This document shows positions 46,531 through 57,736 of a stretch of 64,000 bases of DNA, piece after piece; the stretch's first letter is position 1; each line of letters opens with the position of its first letter. The notes under the pieces are model-generated. The model did not search any database, had not been told where the DNA came from, and worked only from the letters and a program-made list of their open reading frames with translations. Made by a program: the position numbers and the translations under genes. This DNA comes from Harmonia axyridis (taxonomy: Eukaryota > Arthropoda > Insecta > Coleoptera > Coccinellidae). The stretch is from contig NC_059507.1 in the NCBI RefSeq assembly GCF_914767665.1, positions 4,960,001-5,024,000 on the forward strand, given 5' to 3'.

Positions 46531-46640
46531 ATATTATATGTTCAACTCGGCAGCGAGTAGATTGACTGCCATATAGCTGAATCAGCTGCGGCAGTCAATC
46601 TACTACTTTCCTGTCTAGTAAAACAAATAACTATTACTGG
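46531..46640. repeat. second palindromic core next to the foldback element
   Basis: TTCAACTCGGCAGCGAGTAG, GATTGACTGCC and GGCAGTCAATCTACTAC repeat the core motif of 46128-46335 and of 28801-28912. It directly follows the foldback element's right end. Confidence 0.65.
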
Positions 46641-46846
46641 TTGATTCCACATGAGTTTGACTTTATATAACCCTATTCTTTTAAGAGGTCTTCGAAGGAG
46701 CGATTGGCACTCAAAAGCTACTACCTTCATATAAATGTTTCCCCCATTTTGTTCTCTCAAACATTCATCATAGGAAATAACAAACCAAAAGTCGAAACCA
46801 CACTCTTCAAAAGATTTATACGATGAAATCTGGCAAATCTACTCAC

Positions 46847-48697
46847 GTTCTCCTGACTGCTACCCGAAGTACTAGGCGGCAACAACGTCTCCGTGGAAAC
46901 GGCAGTAGCAGCAGTCTGCGTGTGACTGGTAGCAGAAATACGGTACTGCATACCGGCGATACTGCAATAGCCCTCGTGATGAGTGGACCTGGTGGTGCTG
47001 TTAACGTAAACGCCGGTGATGGTTACGTCCGTATCTTGATTCACAATCACCGCCACCTTCTTGTTAGGCTTCGTGTGCACCTCGATCACCTTATCCTCTC
47101 TCTTAACGTCGTCCTCGTAACATTTCTTCTCTTCCTCCGGTTCTTCGTCCGTCATTAAATCATCGTCTGAGCTGTCTGTATCGTCTGTCCTGTCGCTTCT
47201 AGGACTCCTCGGACTGCGTTTTTCCTGGGAGTAACTAGCGGCCAGGATGGCAGTGGCGTTCAGGCTCGCCATGCGTTTCTTGACGACCATATCTTTCAGA
47301 TCCATTATTATCTCTGTTTGTCTCCGTTTCCGCTTCTTTTGCACCTTTTCCTCTACTACTTTTTTCGTAGGTTCTTTCTTTACTTTAACTATCTTTTTAG
47401 GAGCAGGCTCCTCGTCGCTGCTGATGTCTTCAGAACTGGAACTGGTTGCTGTGTTCATGTCCCAATGCTTGCCAACTCCTCTGAGTCCTGGGACGCATCG
47501 CAGACTTCTTTGAGGAGGAGGACTTTTCACTTCCTCTTCTTCGTCTTCTTTTGGTTTGACATTCTTCTCTACTACTTCTTTTTTGACAGGCATAGCTTGG
47601 GGGCTATCTAACATACTGATTTTACCTTCGTTTTCGTAAAGACAATGTACTTTTGCTATGGCGTTCAAGGAGGCTACCCGCTTTCTCTTGGGTCCATTCC
47701 AGAAACCAAATAGTTTGAGTTTTCTCAACTTCTGTTCTTCGAGTCGTGCCTTTTTGATCTTATTAACAGCACTTTTAGTTTTCTGTACATTGGATTTATT
47801 GGCAGTTTTCCTACTGATGATAGGTTTCTTGCTTTTTTCTTTCATTGTTTCCTTGTTTGAGGAACCTTTAAGAGTTTTTCTTATTTCTTCCAAATTAGTA
47901 TCGTCTGATGTTGAGTCATCTCTGTTCTCTGTTTTAATTGGCTCAACAGGCTGCTTCTCTTTAATTTCAATCTTACATTCTTCTACGGTTTCTGCTTCCT
48001 CTTTATTTTTTGGCTCATCTATATTTATTTCTTGTTTAGTCTTGTCGACTGTTACAGTTTTAGAAATTTTTGGTTTAGTTTTATTGACTCTTCTTTTAGG
48101 GTTTAGTCTAGGTTTCTTCCCTTCTAGAACCTCACTAGCTTGCTTCAGAAGTTTGGTAATAGTTTTCTTCTTCTTATTTTCGTTTTTAGTCTGCAGTAGT
48201 TTCTGTTGTTTCGTCTCGATTATTTTTTCCACAATTTCATTTTTCTCTGGATCTTTTGCAGCAGCCTTCGCTTCGATTGTCGTATCATTTTTTGATTTTT
48301 GTGTCTTTTTCAAGGTGTTTTGTTTCAAAGGGACTGCAGGTTTCTTTATTATACGTTTTTTGATTGGTTTTGGAGTCACGTTTCTAGTCTTAATTGTTCT
48401 ACACTTTTGATCAACTTCAACGTCTTTGGACACAGGTTTAGATTCGACACTACCACCTGGTGATTTTTTACGATTTACGGTATTCACGATTTTTGGGTTA
48501 CGTTTGAGGAGCTGCTTACGTACAACTTTTTTCGCGACAAAAGTTGGTTTGATGGGGGTAAGTTTACCCTTGATAACGAAAGAGATGGTTTCGGAGACCG
48601 AATCTCCAGTGGCCGTTTTTGGTGTAGCTTTCTTCCTTGACGGTTGCTGCTTCATCTTCACCCCAACAGCTGGTTTGAAAGTTTTGTTGGAAGGCAT
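46847..48697 (-). CDS. wge: winged eye-like chromatin protein (BAHD1 family), first coding exon
   Basis: 617 codons from the ATG at 48697 to the donor AAC|GTGAGTAGA (46847/46846). In-frame upstream DNA in the same exon has TGA, so this is the first usable in-frame ATG. The protein is very Lys/Glu-rich and mostly disordered, hence nuclear by inference. Two copies of a K/R-R-x-ASLNA motif (KRKRVASLNAIAK at about 337-349; KKRMASLNATAI at about 473-484) match the paired RLASLNA motifs I know from human BAHD1. Other features: a CVPGLRGVGKHWDMN block (401-415), acidic serine runs (SSSSEDISSDEEP; DSSDDDLMTDEEPEEE), VKKE-type sumoylation consensus sites, and the block GYCSIAGMQYRISATSHTQT (577-596), remembered as wge-like. 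Family members act in heterochromatin and Polycomb-type control through a C-terminal BAH domain, not found here. Orthology is inferred. Confidence 0.78.
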
Positions 48698-48736
48698 TTG
48701 AATTTGTGCGTTTCATTTAGTCATGTTGAGGCAGAT
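48698..48736 (-). promoter_or_regulatory. 5' leader of the wge exon with a minimal uORF
   Basis: The acceptor TTTTAATTTTCAG ends at 48737, so the exon starts at 48736. The 39-nt leader contains ATG ACT AAA TGA (48724-48713), a three-residue upstream ORF in the same frame as the main start, ending 15 nt before it. It fixes the main start and could lower or tune initiation. Confidence 0.6.
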
Positions 48737-49120
48737 CTGAAAATTAAAACAATACGGGTGAAAATTGATTCAACATCAGGTTAATAAAATCGTAAAAACT
48801 TATATTAGAATAAACCTACAGTTTCAAGTCAAAAATTTTAAAACCGGAGCAGAAGAATTCTCAATTATTCAATTGTTTTTCAGAAGATGAAACAATTCTT
48901 GTATACCAATCTATAGTATCTGAAGTTGAGGGCATCTTTTATATAGAACAAAACCTTGTTATTGAAGATATCATCTTTTAATTTATTTGCTTTATCCAGC
49001 CGATTTCGCATCGAATTTTTAATATATCCTTCTGCAACTTCCCGAGTCTTGCTAAGTTCCTGCATCTAGGTAGTACTACAGTAAAGTTAGTAGCCGATGT
49101 AAGCCAAAAACTGTGGCCAG

Positions 49121-49617
49121 TATACAGGGTGATTCACCGGGATGGCCTATTAGACGTTTATGAAAAACTAATCATAAGTTTGAGGTGAAAATTTGCACAT
49201 TGGGGGATTGAGACAATGATCTTTCTCTCTAAAATATTTTCAGATCTCTACAACCTACGGTTTTACCGGAAACAGATTTACTTCCTTATTTCAAATGGCA
49301 CATCCAGTATATTGTTCCATTATTAGATAGCTTTTTTGACAAAAATTTCGGCAATAGGCCATACCTTGAGTTAAAACTCAACGGCTCATGAGTTAATGGG
49401 ATTCTTATGAAGAAAATGGTGGCAATGAGGACATTTTTTTGAATATTTCGGCAGAAAAAGCTTTTTTCGAAAAGAATTTTCTTTTTCGATTCTGCGAAAA
49501 CGTAGTATTAAGTATATGTTATATCTCTGCGGTTTGGATCAAAAATGAACAGGGTGTTTTTAAGAAGATCATTGCCATGAACGTCTAATAGGCCATCCCG
49601 GTGAATCACCCTGTATA
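49121..49617. mobile_element. ACAGGGTG-ended element with perfect 37-bp terminal inverted repeats
   Basis: 49121-49157 (starting TATACAGGGTGATTCACCGG) is exactly complementary to 49581-49617. The interior, about 420 bp, is AT-rich and non-coding. The arms are identical, which suggests a recent insertion. A TA or TATA target duplication is possible because the ends read TATA on both sides. It lies in the 5' intron proposed for wge. Confidence 0.85.
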
Positions 49618-51781
49618 GTTCTGGATATAATTGTATAATTTCAGGTAGAGTATTCCGAAATTTTCAATCTGATTCACTCGATACATCCATTTTTGTTTAT
49701 TTCGATGCTTGAAAACAGAGTTTAATTCCAAAATGTATATCACGTATTTCAAAACTGCATAAAATTATGACAACCAATTCGTTCGTATCACAGATATTTC
49801 ATTTCATTTTCTATGCTGATGAAAGTTGCCCCGAATACTCATTCCAATCATTCCATAACAAGTATTGGAATGAAATGCATTCGAAACGAGGTGTTACAGA
49901 ATGATTCTCGGAATGCTAAATATACACCAAGTAATAGAGAACTGACATTTTTTGTTCAAATTCGAATATAGAATCTCAATATTCTATAGCAGTCCCGGAT
50001 GAAATGTTTTCAACCAGAGATAATCATAGAGCACATGTCATGGTGGGCACAAAAAATTGTTGTAATAGTGCGGTAACTGTGATCTCACAGAATCGTATTA
50101 TTCTGAAACATTATTCTAGCATCAGATTATTTCAATTAGCACTGTTGACCTAGCTTATTGTCCACGAGATCCAGTGAAAATGTGAATAAGATGAGATCAA
50201 GAGAATTTATTACGGATCCTTGCTCAAGTACGTAGGCTAAATATTAGGTTAATCAATGTGCTTAGTCAGGTATTCCATGTTATTTTGGATTTTAATTTTT
50301 GGACAAGATTTGCTTACGTTTACATAAACAAAAAGTTGCCAAATAGTTCCGTGCAACAGGTTTCATACTTGCTGAAGATATATTGTTGTGCAACAGCATT
50401 ATTTGACAAAATACAAAGTAGTTTCGTGCATTTGTCCCCTAATTTGAACATTTCCATTGATTCTGAGCCCTTCAGCTTTCTTTTTTATGAGCTTAGTGTT
50501 GATTTTCAATGGTGGAAGACAATGTTCAAGCAAGATGTTGCGAAAGTAGATGATTTGAGAATAAAAATCTAATTACTGTTCTTGATCTAACATATCTACT
50601 CTTTTACAGTTCATAACAATTACCTACAACCATTGTGAAGTTAATTATAATATGAGCAACTTTTTGAATTCGAGGCGAATTTTTCAGATAATACATGCAC
50701 ATTTTTTGCAGTATGAAGTATTTATATTATGGCTAGTTAGAACTAGCCACTGCAAGGCATTTGTTTATAATATTTCTATTATGTCTGGTTAAAACTGGCC
50801 ACTGCATGACATTTGTTGTTGAAGTTCATCAGATGTTTGATTGAAATACTGTTCACAATATTTTGTAAATTTTTAAAACTTATTTCAATAATCACAGTTC
50901 TGCAACAATTCTTAACTTCACTGTGCTGATAATTTTGATGAAAAAGTGGTAGTATAAACCAAAAGAAGACAAATCAATGTGACCAATGTAGATACCTCTT
51001 AAAATAGCACCCAATAAGAATAAAAAACATGTCACTAGTAATTTATATATTTTATTTAAAATTCAACATGATCTTTCATCAAATTTCTAAATCTTTTGAA
51101 TGTTCTCTTCCAATTGAACATTTTCAGTTTCTTCATCAACAATCTTTTAACTGATATCACCTGTTTTCAAAATGGGGCAACTCATAAATCTTCATTAGAT
51201 TCGTTAAGCAACACTGAAATATTCAGTTACTTAATAAGAGTTCCATTTTTCTTTTTGTGGAATAGGTATTGATATAAGATTTGAGATGAAGGTTCAAGAT
51301 ATTAGTACAAATTCAAGATTTATTCATTTACAATTTTGTGATCACTTCTGTAAATAAAAAAAATTCTTATAGCTAAAGGTGGGTATGGGTAAATAATAAT
51401 AATCCAGTAGGTACCACCCTGTCTGAACGGTCGTAGACCCAGGAGTACCTAGAAATCGGCCCCATCAACAGGAATGCAGTTCTCGGAACTTTATCGATTT
51501 CTGATAAGGCCCCACAAATTAGCACAACTTAATTACCATGTGTCACCACTGCAAGGACATTTAAAAGGAATTCAAGTCTACTATATGTGTATTCTTCCGA
51601 ACCTGCGCTTTGCTTTTGTATAAAGAAACGAACCATCGATTGCTCCTTAAGAAAGTGAATATAAAATCAACCACGTGAAAAACGCCAAGAACATACAAAC
51701 CCGACAGTCAACATAATCGCGGAAAAATAAAGTAACATGAAAGTCATACCGCATTTGAAATGGAATTAATGCAAGACTTAC
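49618..51781. other. AT-rich DNA, presumed 5' intron of wge
   Basis: No coding sequence was recognised. It includes the tandem repeat at 50725-50817. If the candidate leader exon at 51782 is right, this is the intron between the 5' UTR exon and the first coding exon. Confidence 0.4.
50725..50817. repeat. two-unit tandem repeat, 41-bp units
   Basis: TATTATGGCTAGTTAGAACT... (50725-50765) recurs as TATTATGTCTGGTTAAAACT... (50777-50817). Both end in GGCATTTGTT or GACATTTGTT. Confidence 0.75.
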
Positions 51782-52022
51782 GAGTTGGAAAGAGACGAAA
51801 GATGTATTGTTTACCTCGATTAGGTTGTCACATACACTCACACTTAATAGAACCGAATGTCAAAACACAGCTAGATCGTGTGATTTTGTGCACTTTTCAG
51901 AACGAACACGTTTCTTATTACGCTGAAAGTTAATTTACGTTCTGGAAATAATTTTCGAAAGAGTTTAAGAGATCGCAAATTACACGAATATCCCCGCCCT
52001 ACGTACGTACTTGCTCACTGAC
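51782..52022 (-). promoter_or_regulatory. candidate wge promoter and 5' UTR exon
   Basis: On the minus strand an arthropod initiator-like TCAGTG (around 52022) is followed by a CG-containing leader and then a consensus donor CTC|GTAAGTCT at 51782/51781. The DNA around 51900-52130 is less AT-rich than its flanks and free of repeats. An alternative weaker donor GAG|GTAAAC lies at about 51815. This fits an untranslated first exon spliced about 3 kb to 48736. It is inference from signals only. Confidence 0.35.
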
Positions 52023-52275
52023 ATTAGAGGCGACCATTTTAACCAACTGTCTTCATCCGTCAGATCTATTCACAAATTTCTTTGACGCATGAAGTGCGCC
52101 ATCTCGTGACCGTATGAAGATTTATACATGCAGCTGCAAGTTTTGGATATAGGAAACTATGTTATTCGAAAGTATGTTTGGTTGCTAACATTCAAAGAAT
52201 ATAGGCGTGCAGGCAACATATTTATTCAACAAAATCTCGATAATTGAGGTTAATTTTTTCTGAAAAACTGTAAAA

Positions 52276-53249
52276 TGTACAGGGTGGGCAAATAAGCGAG
52301 GTAAGCGGCTATATCTCAGGATCCACTCATCGTAGAGACTTGCGGTGAAAAATTTTACCACTAAAGTGAACAAGAGAACACACTGGAAATTGTTTTGAAG
52401 CTCATACCTCTACCGCTAGGGCGCGTAATAGCTACCGTCGAGTAGAAAAATGAATTTTACTCGAAAATGTTCCATATGAAGTTGAAGAAAAAATATCTCC
52501 ATAACTCCAGAATACCTGAAGCTATCGCTTGGCGACCTTTTGGTTTTTTCATACAAATTTGATGGGATTTCTGTTTGTGTCAGAACCTATAAAGACACAA
52601 TTTTGTTTTTCGCAGTGCATCAGTTGAAGAATATCTTCTTTCGGCCATAACTTCAGAACGCCTGAAATTATCGCTTTGCGACCTTCAGGTTTTTTCATGC
52701 AAATTTGATGGAATTTCTGTTTCTGTTAAGAAAATCCTATCACTACATTTGAAATTTCGGAGTAAAATGAACAAAACTATGAACTTCTGACTAAGCACCC
52801 CCTATCGAAAGCAACAAAAACAAATTTATCATGAGTATATTTTGTCCTTAATCAACAAGATATTATCCTTCAAACGAGATCTAGTTTGCTCAAAATTGTT
52901 GAGCCAAACTGAAGTTACAGGCATTTCAATCAGTCAGATTTCTCCCCTTCACCTACCCTAATTTGATGTCGTAAAATCGGAAGTGACAATTTAAAAAGAT
53001 AGAGAATTTTCCAAGGATTATAGTGATGATATTTTTTCTTCAACTTCACATGGAACATTTTCGAGTAAAATTCATTTTTCTACTCGACGGTAGCTAGTAA
53101 GCCCTCTAGCGGTGGAGGTATGAACTTCAAAACAATTTCCAGTGTGTTCTCTTGTTCACTTTAGTGGTAAAATTTTTCACCGCAAGTCTCTACGATGAGT
53201 GGATCCTGAGATATAGCCGCTTACCTCGCTTATTTGCCCACCCTGTACA
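52276..53249. mobile_element. ACAGGGTG-ended inverted repeat element, arms about 220 bp
   Basis: TGTACAGGGTGGGCAAATAA at the left pairs with the right end (TTATTTGCCCACCCTGTACA). Pairing continues with few mismatches to GTTGAAGAAAAAATATC / GATATTTTTTCTTCAAC (about 52495 and 53028). The loop is about 530 bp and itself contains a partial direct duplication (TCGCTTGGCGACCTTTTGGT and TCGCTTTGCGACCTTCAGGT). No transposase is present. Confidence 0.85.
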
Positions 53250-53282
53250 ATCAAATATTCAATGGTAGACGAGTTCTATACA

Positions 53283-53950
53283 TAATGTTCCTAAAGTGGA
53301 GGCATAAAGGTTAATGAGAGATTCTTTGGATAATTTTAAGAGAAAAGTCCTATAAACATGGACCTGCAAACCTTTAGTTTCGAAATACAGGGTGTTTCTT
53401 TTAGTCCTTTAAGTTTTTTGTGATGATTATACCAGTTTATAAAATCTTAATAATTCTTCACTACAGATTGAGTAAATAAAAACCAAAAATTATAATCAAT
53501 TTATTCATCACAGATTACTAACTGGATTATTATAATAAATTGGATTTTCCTGAGGATTACTAAACACTTTTTCGAATTTTTTTCTCGAAATCGATATCAG
53601 ATGCGAGAAAATTACAAGAAACCAAAAAGTGTAGCACATATAAGTACTAGACCAAAGCTTTTTTGTACTGTTTTCTAAACTTGTGGTCCACTAAATTAAA
53701 AGTTTTGAAGGAGAGAAGCGGACAAAAAAAATTAACCTAGGTAATAGACTTACATTCAAATTCAGCATACTACATGACGGAAACTTCAAATTTGAATACC
53801 TATGCCAAATTTGAGTTGAATATCTTGTGGAGAGAAGGTGCTATGAGAAAGAAACTTGAAAAAAATCAAACTTCAACACCCTGTAACTCCGAAAACAAAG
53901 CTTTTGTCATTGTCATTTGTACCTCCAATTAATGGACACTCTATATAATT
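53283..53950. repeat. dispersed ACACCCTGT-ended repeat, copy 2
   Basis: Co-linear with 44865-45515. It contains ATACAGGGTGTTTCTTTTAG near 53393 and TTCAACACCCTGTAACTCCG near 53874, so both outward motifs are present. Non-coding. Confidence 0.7.
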
Positions 53951-55359
53951 AAATAATAATTTTCCTTATTGGCTTATAATAACGTAGCGCAAATATTTGT
54001 GTGAGTTCTGCGTTAATATTCTTATTTGGCGAAAAATAACGATAAATGATCAAAGAAAGCCTTGAAATTCTATTAAATAATTCCAGTTTCAGATACATTC
54101 TCAATCCGTACATAATACCTGTCCACTCGAGGCGTGTTTGAGTCCAAGAATTTGACATAATAACCTAACTGCTACGATTGCCAAATACTAACGGGAAAGC
54201 AAGAACAACTCAACTCAACTACACTTGTACGGATATTCTTAGCACACATTCTAAGTACATGAAGTCACATACACATTCAATAGGTACTCTCTGAAAACAG
54301 AGTACAAATACGTGTATTACTAAAGAATGTTAGTTTCTATCTTTAACTAATAAAAGCTGACTATGTCGTTAGTTTTTTCTTATTCTTTCCGAACTTTTTA
54401 GCCATCTTGATCTTAGAAACATCAAAAATAAAAAAATAAATCTGAATAGCATGTCCTACACACATTAATGCAACCGGATTTTTTGAAACGATAAAAAATA
54501 TTCAAAACTCTTTAAATATACGTAATATACTGGGAAATGTTTGATTTCAATTCAAAATTCCTTTTCTCTCTGACTAAGATGGATGTGCAAAATCTGTAAA
54601 GCAAATAATGTTATCTCCAACGAAAAATGTTCATGAACACTGGGGTTAAAAACCGCAAGTGCGAAATTCTTATACAGAATACTTTGAGTGCTTTTTCATT
54701 GGAGAAAGCATTGAAGTTTCTCCACTTGTCGGAAGTTCTATTTTCGAAGAGAAAATCAATTTTCTCTGGAACTTGGGACGATGAGTTCAGTAATGATTTC
54801 CGTTTTCACTTTGAACTATCCGACACAACAGTTGATGTTTTTCTTCTCTGATATAAAAGTCTACAAAAATCACACAATTTTTTTCTTTTTATTTTGACTA
54901 TCTTATATTCAGATTTTCAAGTGATTTCGGGTCACTGATTCCGAAAACATAACATTGAAAATGAAATTGCTGATAAAATATTTGAACGATATTTCCAAAC
55001 CTACTACACGAGTTCTAATAAAAATATTTTGGTGATACTTTCGATACATTATTCTTCTAGGAAACGAAAATCATCTTTAACCTCTATATCATTATCAGTA
55101 ACACTTATATTTGAATGTAAAGTTCAGATTTTCTATTTTATAATTACGCACAGAATTGAAATCGATCAGTATTTTATTCATAGAATGACTGCTTATGACG
55201 TGATGAAGTTATTTTGAATTCAATTTTTTAGTTTAATTTTGAAGGTTAATTATATTAACATACCTACGTTGAAACTATGAAATAATAATCAATGGTTTCA
55301 ATAGAATATTCGATTTATTAAAATATTATGGATATACTAAAACTGAAGGATTCAATATA
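53951..55359. other. AT-rich unique DNA, nothing recognised
   Basis: Short open frames only, and no repeat partner was found. Confidence 0.4.
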
Positions 55360-56284
55360 AAGGGTGTTTTTTTAGAGCTATAAAACTTTAAATTGCAATA
55401 AAACAACGATGGATTATTCGATTGACATGAATTTCGTTTATCCGCAAGAGAATCTTGTAGCATTACATTTTAAATATGATTTCTGGCATATGACCGCCAC
55501 GGCTGGCTCGGATGTAGTCCAATCTGGACGTCCAATTTTCGATGACTTTTTCCAACATTTGTGGCCGTATATCGGCAATAACACGGCGAATGTTGTCTTC
55601 CAAATGGTCAAGGGTTTGTGGCTTATCCGCATAGACCAATGACTTTACATAGCCTCACAGAAAGTAGTCTAGCGGTGTTAAATCACAAGATCTTGGAGGC
55701 CAATTCACAGGTCCAAAACGTGAAATTAGGCGGTCACCAAGCGTGTCTTTCAATAAATCGATTGTGGCACGAGCTGTGTGACATGTTGCGCCGTCTTGTT
55801 GGAACCACAGCTCCTGGACATCATGGTTGTTCAATTCAGGAATGAAAAAGTTAGTAATCATGGCTCTATACCGATCACCATTGACTGTAACGTTCTGGCC
55901 ATCATTGATTTTGAAGAAGTACGGACTAATGACTCCACCAGTCCATAAAGCGCACCAAACAGTTTTTCTGGATGTAACGGTGTTTCGACATACACTTGAG
56001 GATTAGCTTCACTCCAAATGCGGCAGTTTTGTTTGTTGACGTAACCATTCAACCAGAAGTGCGCTTCATCGCTAATGGACGTAGTGCGCGATACGTATTC
56101 CGCATAGAACCATTATTTTCGAAATGAAATTGCACTATTTGCAAGCGTTGTTCAGGCGTGAGTCTATTCATGATGAATTGCCAAACCAAACTGAGAATAA
56201 ATCACTCGACAGCTGTTCAATCGGTCGCCATCTTGAACAGTAATGCCAATTTAAAGTTATATACCTCGAAAAAAAAAGACCCGT
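55360..56284 (-). mobile_element. DD41D mariner-like element, copy H (junction class 2)
   Basis: TA flanks both ends (55358-55359 and 56285-56286). The transposase is on the minus strand in two pieces (56052-55858 and 55861-55655). The first starts after the class 2 junction at about 56068-56080 (CGTCCATTAGCGATGAAGC), which lacks 11 bases present in class 1. Further small deletions occur near 55950. The 5' terminal repeat reads GACCCGT instead of CACCCGT. Dead copy. Confidence 0.9.
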
Positions 56285-56594
56285 TACTTTATAACTAGAA
56301 CATGAGTTCATGTCTACACAAATTGTGAATTCTTTTGAAAGAAATCTCTGCTAGGTTTCATACGAATATTTCCCTCCTGTCAAAAATTCTATGTATCTGG
56401 AGAACAATTATCGAAAATTACAGCGATAATTGCATTGTAGGAAGCGAAACTGCACTGCGATAATTGTTCTGTTCATAGATGCTTAGTTTCTATGCATCTT
56501 ACACAGTTCGAATCTATGGCAATTCCATTCTAAATCAGTTTGACAGGTAATGAACAGTTTATTCGGGAAATATTCCCACGAATTACACTCGTGC

Positions 56595-56795
56595 ATCAAA
56601 ATTACCGGATAATTTCGCATTCCAGCGTGTTTTCTTTGAAAAACTGCATTCGGTCATTTTCATTTTTGGAGAAAGAGCCCTCCACCTTCGGTGTCGGGCT
56701 CTTTCTCCAAAAATGAAAATGAACTCATGCAGTTTTTATGACAACACGCTGTCATGCAAAATTATCGGTAATTTTGATGCACTTGTGCAATTACC
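56595..56795. repeat. nested palindrome with a perfect 27-bp hairpin core
   Basis: The core arm 56654-56680 (TCATTTTCATTTTTGGAGAA...) is exactly complementary to 56696-56722. The 15-nt loop can itself pair as CACC-TTC-GGTG. Weaker pairing extends outwards (ATCAAAATTACCGGATAATT against AAATTATCGGTAATTTTGAT, and CAGCGTGTT / AACACGCTG). It resembles a snapback MITE or cruciform-forming repeat. Confidence 0.8.
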
Positions 56796-57736
56796 TACGA
56801 TAATTAGTTTGTTCAGTGATAATTTGCTGGTATATTTTGTGTTGTGATTCAAATAAATATACACCTCACTCGATACTTTCCTGTAGAGGTCATAACCATG
56901 ACCAATATTCATGGAGCCATCTAAACTGATAATCATATATAATATTAATTAGAATTCCTAATTTAACTACTCTCCCAAGCACATCAATTGCACTGAGTAT
57001 TTCTAACTTTCGTTAGTTATATCCAATTAACTTTTGAATAAGTGAAACTGTTTGAAAAATATGACATTAAAACAAGATATTATTGATGGTAATTCTTTAT
57101 TTATCAGTATCAATCAAGAAACAAGATGGTTGTTATTTTTTCGAAATTTTTTGTTGTTAATTACATATGACTCTAGTCCTGCCCAACTGAATGATAATTT
57201 TCTGATTAGTTGCACTTAATTCTTATCAAAAAGGAAAAGGCAATTCGTGATATTCATGTCATTCTTCAGTTGAATGTTCCGATTTGAGTATCACTGCCCA
57301 TAGATGAATATAAAAAGAGAAATCGTCTTCGTGATTAGATTTATTAATTAACCATTAATAGTTAAGTGACAATGAAAGCAAAAATCGATGCAATATAACT
57401 TTTATGGAATTCTTAAATCATTGTCACGTGAAATGAAAAATATTGAAAAGAAGGACTATTAGTGATAGCAATAAGTGAAGAAATTTCAATAGACAAGGGT
57501 CTTAAAGTATTGGTTTATGCGGAAGAGAATCCTACTTTTATAGCACATTATTATCGATAATTATTTATGATAATGATTTTTAAGAACGAGTACCTACCTA
57601 CATTCAAGAACGATGAAATACAAGTTAGAAGATCCAATATATTTTAGGAAGATTTTTTTTCTTTGCTTTCATATCAATATCAACCGAGATTTTGTTTCGT
57701 TTTTCTTAGCTGAGTGCTAGGTGTAGGATATATGTA
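56796..57736. other. AT-rich unique DNA, nothing recognised
   Basis: No coding similarity or repeats were seen. Confidence 0.4.

Noticed and set aside
47658..48410. Plus-strand open frame of 250 codons, rich in Leu, Phe and Ser
   Set aside because: It is the mirror of the Lys/Glu-rich wge exon on the minus strand. Its composition is what complementing Lys codons produces, and it has no domain or splice context.
55618..55845. Recurrent antisense frame starting MAYPHRPMTLHS in every DD41D copy
   Set aside because: It lies exactly opposite the conserved transposase catalytic region and recurs only because the element recurs.
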